Source: Rubrivivax sp. (GTDB lineage: Bacteria; Pseudomonadota; Gammaproteobacteria; Burkholderiales; Burkholderiaceae_C). Taken from it: a stretch of DNA of 10,495 nucleotides. This document shows, one piece after another, positions 5,785-10,298 of this stretch. The stretch covers positions 1-10,495 of the forward strand of contig JAIXSD010000507.1 in the NCBI GenBank assembly GCA_027484885.1, in the 5' to 3' direction. The number at the start of each line of letters is the position of its first letter. Positions within the stretch are counted from its first letter, which is position 1. Under the pieces are notes generated by a model. The model was not told the origin of the DNA. It saw only the letters and a list, made by a program, of their open reading frames with translations, and did no database searches. Made by a program: the position numbers and the translations under genes.

Positions 5785-6675
5785 TCAGAATTGGATTGAT
5801 TCGATGGCCAGGGCAGGGGCGGCCGTTGATGGCGTGAGCGCATCACCCCATGGGGCGGGCTCTGCAGCCGGCGCGCTCTTCTCTTCCTTTGGCGCGCCGG
5901 TCATCTTGGTTGGTGTGCGCAGGATGGCGACGAAGCTGTCAACCATGCGCATGAAGCGCACAAGATCCGTTTCCAGTTCGTTGATCGCGTTGTCGTCGCG
6001 GTGGATGCGCTTGACAAACAAGTCCTTGCCGACCGGCGCAAGCCAAGGGCAATAGACGATCAGGTCGCAATACTTGCGGCCGGTGATCCACAGACCACCG
6101 TTGATCTGGTCGATGTACTCAAGATGAGCGGACTCGGGGTGCTGCCAGACTTCGCCCAGCTTGTCGCAGGCCATTGGGCACTTGATCTCGATCAGCCCAT
6201 CGTCATCACGGAAGCCATCAGCCGAATAGCCGAAGCGCTCGTCGTCAGTCAGGATCAGGCTGACCTCTTCGACCCATGCGCCGGTTCGCTGCTCATAGAC
6301 AGCCCGGGCGCGCGGCTCCAACTCCTGGCCGCGCCGCATGGCGTAGGTAACAAAGGTTTCGTCCAGCGGCTCGCGTGCAATCGTCTCCATGGCGATCAGC
6401 CAGGCGTACTTGATGGCCTTGTCGCTGGGCTCTCCGACTGGCTGGCCGGCAAGCGCAAGCTCTACCGCTGTAGCGTTCGGCTTGTTTTTGTAGCCGGCTT
6501 CGATCAGCGCTGCAGCCTGGCCCTTGCCGGCCTGCATAGCCTTGACATAGATGGCTTGCTGCTGAGTCAGGCCGCCGACCATCGAGCGAGCATCTGCAAA
6601 GCGAGATGCCGTGATCGCGCCGACGCGTGCGCGCAGCCAGTCCTCGGAGCCTTGTGGGTGGTTGAGGACGATCAT
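5785..6675 (-). CDS. YqaJ-type (lambda exonuclease-like) recombination nuclease
   Basis: A 296-aa exonuclease of the YqaJ/lambda-Exo family, which degrades one strand of DNA ends so that the partner annealing protein can act. Family motifs are clear: GSEDWLRARVGAITASRF (residues 9-26), RRGQELEPRA (114-123), the catalytic SADGF with D153, the E163-x-K165 pair in LIEIKCP, and YIDQINGGLWITGRKYCDL with Q190. Residues 32-84 are an apparent insertion between the first two motifs. Its LTQQQ...GKGQAAALIEAGYK pattern resembles the N-terminal helix-turn-helix of phage terminase small subunits. The C-terminal tail from about 255 is a Pro/Ala linker ending in hydrophobic IESIQF. The gene overlaps the ERF gene by ATGA, forming a two-gene annealing recombinase. 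Confidence 0.93.
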   Translation of the reverse strand: MIVLNHPQGSEDWLRARVGAITASRFADARSMVGGLTQQQAIYVKAMQAGKGQAAALIEAGYKNKPNATAVELALAGQPVGEPSDKAIKYAWLIAMETIAREPLDETFVTYAMRRGQELEPRARAVYEQRTGAWVEEVSLILTDDERFGYSADGFRDDDGLIEIKCPMACDKLGEVWQHPESAHLEYIDQINGGLWITGRKYCDLIVYCPWLAPVGKDLFVKRIHRDDNAINELETDLVRFMRMVDSFVAILRTPTKMTGAPKEEKSAPAAEPAPWGDALTPSTAAPALAIESIQF

Positions 6676-7454
6676 TCCTGCACCTCTGCGTCAGCCTGCT
6701 TGGCCGCCTGCTTCAGTGCCTTGCCGTACCTTGTCCAAAACTCCTCAGTAGGTGTGTGCTTGGTGTAGTAGGCACGGAGAGCCTTGTCGCCTTTCAAAGC
6801 CTCAGCACGCCATGCATCAAGAACGACTTCGTCATCTGCAGGAGTTGCAGCGGTCAAGCCGTCGTCGTCTTGTCCCTTTTCGGCTACGCCAGTGATGGCC
6901 TTCAGCGTGTATCGCTGCAAGTAGCTGGTCGCGGACGCGATCTGCTGAATGGCATTCTTCTTGCCGCTGGCATCGGGCGGCGCGCTCATAGTCACGGCCT
7001 CACTGTGGCCCTTGGCGTGCTTCAAGATGCAAGTGACAGTGATTTCACCCTTCTCTTGCTTCACATCCCAGCGATAGCTGAAGCCGTGCTTTGAGAGTGC
7101 CGGGCCGACAGCATCAACCACATCGCTAAGCTCGGCGTGTTTGTAGCTGGTCGTGTCCCCGTCGCGAGTGGTGAATGAAACTTGCTTGCGCTTCATCACC
7201 TCCACTGCCTCAGCCTTGAACTGAGCTAGGCCTTCATTGAAAGCCTTCTCGGCCTCGCGCCGCTCCCAGCGCTCTTGAAGATCCATCATCTTTTCGACTT
7301 GCTCCAGCGATGCGCCTTGAGCCATGGCCTGCAACATCATGGCGGCCGGAGAACTCGCGGCCAGCGCGCCGCCTTGCTGCATTGCGGGAACCAGGGCGGC
7401 CTGCTGCGGCTCCAGCTCCAGAACCTGCGTTTCGTCTTTCGTCACTGCATTCAT
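6672..7454 (-). CDS. erf: ERF-family single-strand DNA annealing protein
   Basis: A 260-aa recombinase of the ERF superfamily (type protein: Erf of phage P22), which binds single-stranded DNA and pairs complementary strands. Residues 1-55 are a low-complexity leader. The core (about 60-200) contains YKHAELSDVVDAVGPALSKH (104-123), a strand pair ITVTCILKHAKGHSE (138-152) and the signature KNAIQQIASATSYLQRYTL (166-184) followed by GVAEKGQDDDG. Residues 205-260 form a charged helical tail of the kind that contacts partner proteins. It lies directly upstream of the YqaJ exonuclease in a single transcript, the usual SynExo-like pairing. The start follows GGAGGT at 9 bases; that site lies in the last codons of the preceding 44-aa frame. 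Confidence 0.94.
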   Translation of the reverse strand: MNAVTKDETQVLELEPQQAALVPAMQQGGALAASSPAAMMLQAMAQGASLEQVEKMMDLQERWERREAEKAFNEGLAQFKAEAVEVMKRKQVSFTTRDGDTTSYKHAELSDVVDAVGPALSKHGFSYRWDVKQEKGEITVTCILKHAKGHSEAVTMSAPPDASGKKNAIQQIASATSYLQRYTLKAITGVAEKGQDDDGLTAATPADDEVVLDAWRAEALKGDKALRAYYTKHTPTEEFWTRYGKALKQAAKQADAEVQE

Positions 7455-7460
7455 GGTCTT

Positions 7461-7595
7461 TCAACCTCCAAAGTTCGCCGGGGTCAGCGCATCACAAGCG
7501 ATGGCCGCCAGCAGAGAAATCAACACAGTCAAAGCAACGCCGACGCTTGCGGCAATGCTGCTCAGGGACTGCTCAGTTACCTCATCGGTACTCAT
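7461..7595 (-). CDS. Very small single-pass membrane protein, 44 aa
   Basis: A short frame that fills the space between the 80-aa membrane protein and the ERF gene. Its ATG overlaps the upstream stop as ATGA, and its final codons (GGA GGT TGA) supply the ribosome-binding site for ERF. The product begins MSTDEVTEQSLSSIAAS, and residues 13-35 (IAASVGVALTVLISLLAAIA) are a confident membrane helix with an acidic N-terminus. Its own Shine-Dalgarno sequence is weak, so coupling to the upstream gene is likely. Function not recognised. Tiny membrane proteins at this spot in early operons sometimes act on host division or membrane potential, but nothing here shows that. Confidence 0.55.
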   Translation of the reverse strand: MSTDEVTEQSLSSIAASVGVALTVLISLLAAIACDALTPANFGG

Positions 7596-7834
7596 TGCGG
7601 CACCAGAACGTGCAAGCAAGCGATGGAGCCAAATGCAACGGCGAACATGAAGCCAAGGGCGCGCCAGGGTGTCGGCTCGCGCTGCGGCTCAGCCTGGAAC
7701 ACGGACTCGGGGCTATCCAGCTCGCCGGGGCATGTGTCACAGATCCCGCTGGCATCCTCGGCAGCACACAGGCGGGTTTGATAGCGGCCCTGCATGTCAC
7801 ACCCAGCCGGGAAGGGGTTGCGCTGGTAGTTCAT
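7592..7834 (-). CDS. Small tail-anchored membrane protein with cysteine-rich N-terminus, 80 aa
   Basis: Function not recognised. The N-terminal half carries four cysteines (C12, C23, C32, C35; the last two as CDTC) that may bind a metal or form disulfides. Residues 58-78 (ALGFMFAVAFGSIACLHVLV) are one membrane helix at the very C-terminus, so the protein would be tail-anchored with its cysteine domain on one face of the membrane. The start follows GGAGG at about 8 bases, with an ATGA overlap to the upstream gene. It is the second gene of the early leftward transcript. No family was recognised. Confidence 0.7.
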   Translation of the reverse strand: MNYQRNPFPAGCDMQGRYQTRLCAAEDASGICDTCPGELDSPESVFQAEPQREPTPWRALGFMFAVAFGSIACLHVLVPQ

Positions 7835-8223
7835 ACCGATGCCTCCATCGTTTCATCCACAGCGTCCATCTGCTCAGCCGTTGGCATGAATTGATGATTG
7901 AGGCTCAGGCCACGCAGCGGGATAAATGCATCGGCAGTGCGAGCGTCATCGCGGCGGCACTCGGCGCGGTCTTCGTCGTGGGCTTGGCTCTCTGCCTTCA
8001 GCTCGGAATACAGAGCATCGCGGGCCTCAATGTCCAGGGCCGGCAGCAGCTTCTTGTCAATGAAGAAGCCGATGTCCAGATTGCCGACCATCAAGCGTGG
8101 GTCTTCGGGGAAGCCGTCCAGGTCTTGAGTGAACGTGGCAGTCACTTCAACAGGGCCAGCGAACTCGCTGAGCATCTTGCTGGTGAACTTGACTTCGCGG
8201 GGGCTGGGTTTGGTGGTGTCCAT
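7831..8223 (-). CDS. First gene of the leftward early operon, unknown 130-aa protein
   Basis: Function not recognised. ATG 8223 follows CAGGAAG at good spacing and lies about 24 bases after the predicted start of the leftward promoter. A longer frame reaching 8424 would cross the promoter, operators and terminator and is rejected. The protein starts MDTTKPSPREVKFTSKMLSE and has a strand-rich middle (GPVEVTATFTQDL, LMVGNLDIGFFIDKKLLPAL). A charged helix follows (ALYSELKAESQAHDEDRAEC), then an acidic tail. As the first product after the repressor is lifted it may act early on the host or regulate the phage, but no motif shows which. Confidence 0.75.
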   Translation of the reverse strand: MDTTKPSPREVKFTSKMLSEFAGPVEVTATFTQDLDGFPEDPRLMVGNLDIGFFIDKKLLPALDIEARDALYSELKAESQAHDEDRAECRRDDARTADAFIPLRGLSLNHQFMPTAEQMDAVDETMEASV

Positions 8224-8253
8224 CGCTGCTTCCTGTTTGGTTGCGATGGATGC

Positions 8254-8283
8254 AATGTACCGGATGCGGTATTCGTCAGTCAA
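8254..8283 (-). promoter_or_regulatory. Leftward early promoter (PL-like)
   Basis: On the minus strand, -35 TTGACT (8278-8283) and -10 TACATT (8254-8259) are separated by 18 bp. Transcription would start near 8247, about 24 bases before the first ATG of the early operon. Both boxes are touched by operators, each sharing two bases with a box. The same boxes, spacing and operator geometry recur at the rightward promoter near 10.27 kb, which strengthens the call beyond the moderate box scores. Confidence 0.75.
8258..8271. promoter_or_regulatory. Repressor operator, left region, -10 side
   Basis: TACCGGATGCGGTA is a perfect inverted repeat of TACCG around a 4-base centre. The identical 14-mer occurs at 10274-10287 beside the Cro-like gene. 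It lies in the promoter spacer and overlaps the -10 box by two bases, so a bound repressor would block RNA polymerase. Confidence 0.8.
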
Positions 8284-8295
8284 CCGTATTCGGTA
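8282..8295. promoter_or_regulatory. Repressor operator, left region, -35 side
   Basis: AACCGTATTCGGTA matches the TACCG-N4-CGGTA consensus with one changed base. Its centre is 24 bp from the neighbouring operator, and it overlaps the -35 box by two bases. Confidence 0.75.
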
Positions 8296-8323
8296 CGAAA
8301 GCTGAAAAATATTTTGAGGACGC

Positions 8324-8348
8324 AAAAAAGCCCGCTCAGTGGCGGGCT
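8324..8348 (-). terminator. Intrinsic terminator of the lysogeny operon
   Basis: On the minus strand a 7-bp GC-rich stem (AGCCCGC/GCGGGCT, 8329-8335 with 8342-8348) around a 6-base loop is followed by six T (8324-8329, the first of them pairing in the stem). It lies 17 bases after the stop of the exported HNH gene and upstream of the leftward promoter. It should end the repressor transcript and keep it out of the early operon. No T-run follows on the plus strand, so it acts one way. Confidence 0.9.
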
Positions 8349-8365
8349 CGTTGTGGTCGTGCGGG

Positions 8366-8662
8366 TCAGTGTCGGTGTCTGCAGAGCTTGGCCTCGGCGG
8401 CTGTCTTCTTCTTGTGCTGCTCAACCGTCAGCCATTGCATGTTCTCTGGTCGATCTGGGCCGCCGCACTTCAATGGCTCGATGTGGTCAACATGCCAACC
8501 TGGGCAGGCCCCGCGAGGCTTGCCGGTAGCAGGGCATGGGTTAGCTTTGACGAACTCGGCGCGGGCTTTTGGTGATCGCGGACCAGGGAAGGCGCCAGGG
8601 GATGCCGCCAGTAGCGCAATGCCCAAAGCCGCGCTAACGATCCAGCGCGTCCCTAATTTCAT
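8366..8662 (-). CDS. Exported HNH-nuclease-like protein, 98 aa
   Basis: The N-terminus is a clear signal peptide: MKLGTR, then a hydrophobic run (residues 8-20, VSAALGIALLAA) and a likely cleavage after an Ala near 20-24. No lipobox cysteine is present. The mature part holds an HNH motif: HVDHI with D59 and H60, N74 (RPENMQWL) and H83 (EQHKKK). Cysteines C43, C53, C66 and C94 may pair or bind zinc. It would be a small periplasmic DNA-cutting protein. The start at 8662 follows GGAGAG, while an in-frame ATG at 8698 lacks a ribosome-binding site and would bury the signal peptide. It overlaps the 74-aa gene by 29 bases and is the last gene before the terminator. Similar exported HNH proteins occur in other prophages; their role is not established. 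Confidence 0.82.
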   Translation of the reverse strand: MKLGTRWIVSAALGIALLAASPGAFPGPRSPKARAEFVKANPCPATGKPRGACPGWHVDHIEPLKCGGPDRPENMQWLTVEQHKKKTAAEAKLCRHRH

Positions 8663-8858
8663 GACGAAGGCTCTCCAATTGCTGTTTGAGCGCTTCATGC
8701 CGCTTTTTGGCTTCCTCGTTGCTGAGATAGACCATCACGGCAATGCCAATCGTCAGGGCCGCAAGCGGACGAATCGACTCCGGTAGAGATTCCCAAGCGA
8801 CAAATGCCATAACGCCTACGAACGCCCAGAGAGCCCACTTCACAAGGGTCTTAATCAT
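8634..8858 (-). CDS. Small two-helix membrane protein with coiled-coil tail, 74 aa
   Basis: Function not recognised. Residues 5-23 (LVKWALWAFVGVMAFVAW) and 30-46 (RPLAALTIGIAVMVYL) are two membrane helices with a short loop. Residues 47-74 (NEEAKKRHEALKQQLESLRH...) form an amphipathic charged helix, probably cytoplasmic. It starts 12 bases after the previous stop with a poor ribosome-binding site and overlaps the exported HNH gene by 29 bases. It belongs to the repressor-linked gene group, where lysogens of other phages carry superinfection-exclusion or host-fitness genes. A holin-like size is noted, but no lysis genes lie nearby and the location argues against that. Confidence 0.72.
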   Translation of the reverse strand: MIKTLVKWALWAFVGVMAFVAWESLPESIRPLAALTIGIAVMVYLSNEEAKKRHEALKQQLESLRHEIRDALDR

Positions 8859-8870
8859 GATCTTAGAAAT

Positions 8871-9179
8871 TCAGGAATGAAAATTGACCTTGGCCATGAT
8901 CCAGACCCCAAGCCCGCCAACAAAGATTGGGACAGGAATCCAAGAGAGGATTTTGTGAAGGCCAATCCATGTGGCAGGGGCCATGGCCCACAAGCGCAGG
9001 CCTGGAGGATCACCAACCTCTGCGAGTAGCCTTGTGATGTCAAGGCTTGTCCAATGGCCGTAGCGCAAGAACCAATAGGCTTGAAACACCCAAGCAGCAA
9101 CTGAAGCCAGGACAAGGCCAAAGCCAACAACTTTGGCTAGAAACACCATCGCCAGGTCAAACTTTTCCAGTTTCGCCAC
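8871..9179 (-). CDS. Membrane protein of the repressor-linked cluster, 102 aa
   Basis: Function not recognised. Membrane helices are predicted at about residues 11-38 (VFLAKVVGFGLVLASVAAWV) and 76-96 (KILSWIPVPIFVGGLGVWIM). A polar loop of roughly 35 residues with TSLDITRLLAEVGDPPG lies between them. The start is taken as GTG 9179, which overlaps the preceding gene by 23 bases. The ribosome-binding site there is poorly placed (AAGGTGG covers the start itself), so the true start may be a few codons later. The product would lie in the inner membrane and be made with the repressor, which suits a superinfection-exclusion role, though nothing in the sequence proves it. Confidence 0.68.
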   Translation of the reverse strand: MAKLEKFDLAMVFLAKVVGFGLVLASVAAWVFQAYWFLRYGHWTSLDITRLLAEVGDPPGLRLWAMAPATWIGLHKILSWIPVPIFVGGLGVWIMAKVNFHS

Positions 9180-9384
9180 CTTGTTTGCTCGATGTGGCCA
9201 GGATCTCTTTCAAATCAGAACTGGCTACCTGACCTAGAAAGTACACCGGGCCGTTGACGACGCCAATAGTGCCTTGTGGGGATGGCGCTCGAGCTGCCTT
9301 TGTCTCTTGCACATCCAGGCCCAACAGCGACCTCACGGTGCGGCTGACATCTGAAAAATCCGGCTTGCTGTCCCCCTGGCTCAC
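9157..9384 (-). CDS. Small soluble protein with NGPVYF motif, 75 aa
   Basis: Function not recognised. The start is GTG 9384, seven bases after a strong AGGAGG; a longer frame from 9513 has no ribosome-binding site and a poor N-terminus. The N-terminal third is charged and probably helical (DFSDVSRTVRSLLGLDV). A strand-like motif G38-x-I-x-x-x-N-G-P-V-Y-F (residues 38-49) follows, then a helix (SSDLKEILATSS). The same motif occurs near the N-terminus of the zinc-ribbon membrane protein encoded just upstream, so the two may bind the same ligand or each other. Its ribosome-binding site lies in a small hairpin. Confidence 0.65.
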   Translation of the reverse strand: MSQGDSKPDFSDVSRTVRSLLGLDVQETKAARAPSPQGTIGVVNGPVYFLGQVASSDLKEILATSSKQGGETGKV

Positions 9385-9390
9385 GATAGA

Positions 9391-9405
9391 CCTCCTGTGT
9401 GGAGG
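9391..9405 (-). promoter_or_regulatory. Hairpin covering the ribosome-binding site of the 75-aa gene
   Basis: On the minus strand CCTCC and GGAGG form a perfect 5-bp GC-rich stem around ACACA. The 3' arm is the Shine-Dalgarno sequence of the GTG start at 9384. If it forms in the mRNA, translation would be reduced or made conditional. It is short and may be chance. Confidence 0.35.
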
Positions 9406-9467
9406 GGCAATCTTGTCAAACCTTTGCGCGCTCTGCAGCCCGTGAATTTGTTGCGAGCATGTCGGGA

Positions 9468-9761
9468 TTAAGCGGTGTGCGCCGTGTAGAGCAAAAATCC
9501 CAAAATGACGCACTGCAAGGCGTTGAAGAAGAGCGACAGCGCGGCGACCTTCGATGGGTGAATGCGGGGCAGGGCGGCCCTATCAAAATCGAACTTGCAA
9601 TGCCAGCACCAGCGCGACGACCGCCAGGCGATCCGTTTGCATTGCGGACACTCGCGGCCGGATTCCTGCGGAATGTCAGGCTCTGCGGCTGTAGTCTGGA
9701 TGAAAAACACCGGCCCGTTTGCCGTGTCTATCCGCCCTTGGCCTTCCTGTTTCTCGTCCAT
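9468..9761 (-). CDS. Zinc-ribbon, tail-anchored membrane protein, 97 aa
   Basis: First gene after the repressor on the same strand. Residues 9-22 hold G-x-I-x-x-x-N-G-P-V-F-F, shared with the next gene. Residues 38-55 are a compact zinc ribbon (C38, C41, C52, C55; CPQC...CWHC). Residues 71-93 (KVAALSLFFNALQCVILGFL) are a single membrane helix near the C-terminus, so the ribbon and motif should face the cytoplasm. Only a weak ribosome-binding site precedes ATG 9761. The function is not recognised; zinc ribbons of this kind often bind nucleic acid or protein. Membrane tethering plus cotranscription with the repressor suggests a role in the lysogen, possibly in sensing or excluding incoming phage, which is inference. 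Confidence 0.7.
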   Translation of the reverse strand: MDEKQEGQGRIDTANGPVFFIQTTAAEPDIPQESGRECPQCKRIAWRSSRWCWHCKFDFDRAALPRIHPSKVAALSLFFNALQCVILGFLLYTAHTA

Positions 9762-9838
9762 GTGAGTGACCCAACTGCGCCACTGCGGGCTGATTGAGTC
9801 ACTGTAATTTCAGTACGGCAGGGAAAACCCTTCACTCT
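9762..9838. other. Short spacer after the repressor gene
   Basis: No gene fits here. Two small inverted repeats are present: AGGGAAAACCCT (9820-9831) and ACTGTAATTTCAGT (9801-9814). Neither is followed by a T-run on the minus strand, so they do not look like terminators and the repressor transcript probably continues into the accessory genes. Confidence 0.5.
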
Positions 9839-10225
9839 TCAGAGGGGCGTGCCGGTTTTAACGTTTCTAGCAGATTCAGCCATTTTCTCCAGCTTCTTGG
9901 AGACAGCGTGGCAGAACGTCACCAGCAGCTCGCGCTCGGCTTCGTCTTCCCAGGCATAGGCGGCCATCAGGGCAGCGGTTTTGTAGTCCAGGCCGTCAGC
10001 CTTTTCCTCTGGTGGCCGGAGTAGCGCCCACACCTCAGTTTTGAGCGCCGCCGCGATCTCGCGCAACACATCCAGGCCCACGCTTGTCTGCGCTTCCTTG
10101 ATGCGCTGAACAGTCCCCCGGCCAACCCCTACAGCCTTCGCCACCTTGTCAATGGATGGCGAGCTGTCACCCAAGAGGGTGCAGATGTTGGCCCACAAGT
10201 AGGTTTTCGGGTCTTTTGGCTCCAT
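9839..10225 (-). CDS. Phage repressor, XRE-type helix-turn-helix, 128 aa
   Basis: The likely immunity repressor. Residues 24-62 form an XRE helix-turn-helix (SIDKVAKAVGVGRGTVQRIK, then TSVGLDVLREIAAAL). The rest (75-128) is a helical tail (AALMAAYAWEDEAERELLVT) that may dimerise the protein. There is no LexA/S24 peptidase domain and no candidate Ser-Lys catalytic pair, so RecA-driven self-cleavage is not expected. The start at ATG 10225 is preferred: the in-frame ATGs at 10297 and 10312 would place operators and the opposing gene's start inside the coding sequence. No clear ribosome-binding site precedes 10225, and the gene's own promoter was not resolved. It faces the Cro-like gene across two operators, the classic immunity layout. 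Confidence 0.85.
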   Translation of the reverse strand: MEPKDPKTYLWANICTLLGDSSPSIDKVAKAVGVGRGTVQRIKEAQTSVGLDVLREIAAALKTEVWALLRPPEEKADGLDYKTAALMAAYAWEDEAERELLVTFCHAVSKKLEKMAESARNVKTGTPL

Positions 10226-10249
10226 GTCGACACGGTAATTTGCTGGCCA

Positions 10250-10263
10250 TACCGAATGTGGTT
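10250..10263. promoter_or_regulatory. Repressor operator, right region, -35 side
   Basis: TACCGAATGTGGTT matches TACCG-N4-CGGTA with two changed bases in the right arm. It overlaps the rightward -35 box by two bases and lies 24 bp centre-to-centre from the other operator. As the copy nearer the repressor gene, it is well placed for autoregulation. Confidence 0.68.
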
Positions 10264-10291
10264 GCACAACACATACCGGATGCGGTACATT
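10262..10291 (+). promoter_or_regulatory. Rightward early promoter (PR-like)
   Basis: -35 TTGCAC (10262-10267) and -10 TACATT (10286-10291) with an 18-bp spacer mirror the leftward promoter, including the two-base overlaps with both operators. The predicted start (about 10298) falls on the ATG of the Cro-like gene, so the message may have no leader. Confidence 0.72.
10274..10287. promoter_or_regulatory. Repressor operator, right region, -10 side
   Basis: TACCGGATGCGGTA, identical to the operator at 8258-8271. It occupies the spacer of the rightward promoter and overlaps its -10 box by two bases. Confidence 0.8.
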
Positions 10292-10298
10292 TTCAGCC

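Noticed and set aside
5459..6768. Long plus-strand open frames (198 aa at 5459-6055, 255 aa at 6001-6768)
   Set aside because: They lie antisense to the clearly recognised YqaJ and coiled-coil genes, lack ribosome-binding sites and have no domain-like composition.
8224..8424. 67-residue N-terminal extension of the first leftward early gene
   Set aside because: The extension covers the terminator and promoter; ATG 8223 has a proper ribosome-binding site downstream of the promoter.
7669..8529. 286-aa plus-strand open frame
   Set aside because: It crosses the leftward promoter, both operators and the terminator and is antisense to two supported genes, so it is an open frame caused by GC-rich codon bias.
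8634..8858. Holin-like call for the 74-aa two-helix membrane protein
   Set aside because: Size and topology would fit, but there is no endolysin or spanin nearby and the gene lies in the repressor transcript, where a lysis protein would kill the lysogen.
9820..9831. AGGGAAAACCCT as a terminator after the repressor
   Set aside because: The stem has only 4 bp and no T-run follows it on the minus strand.
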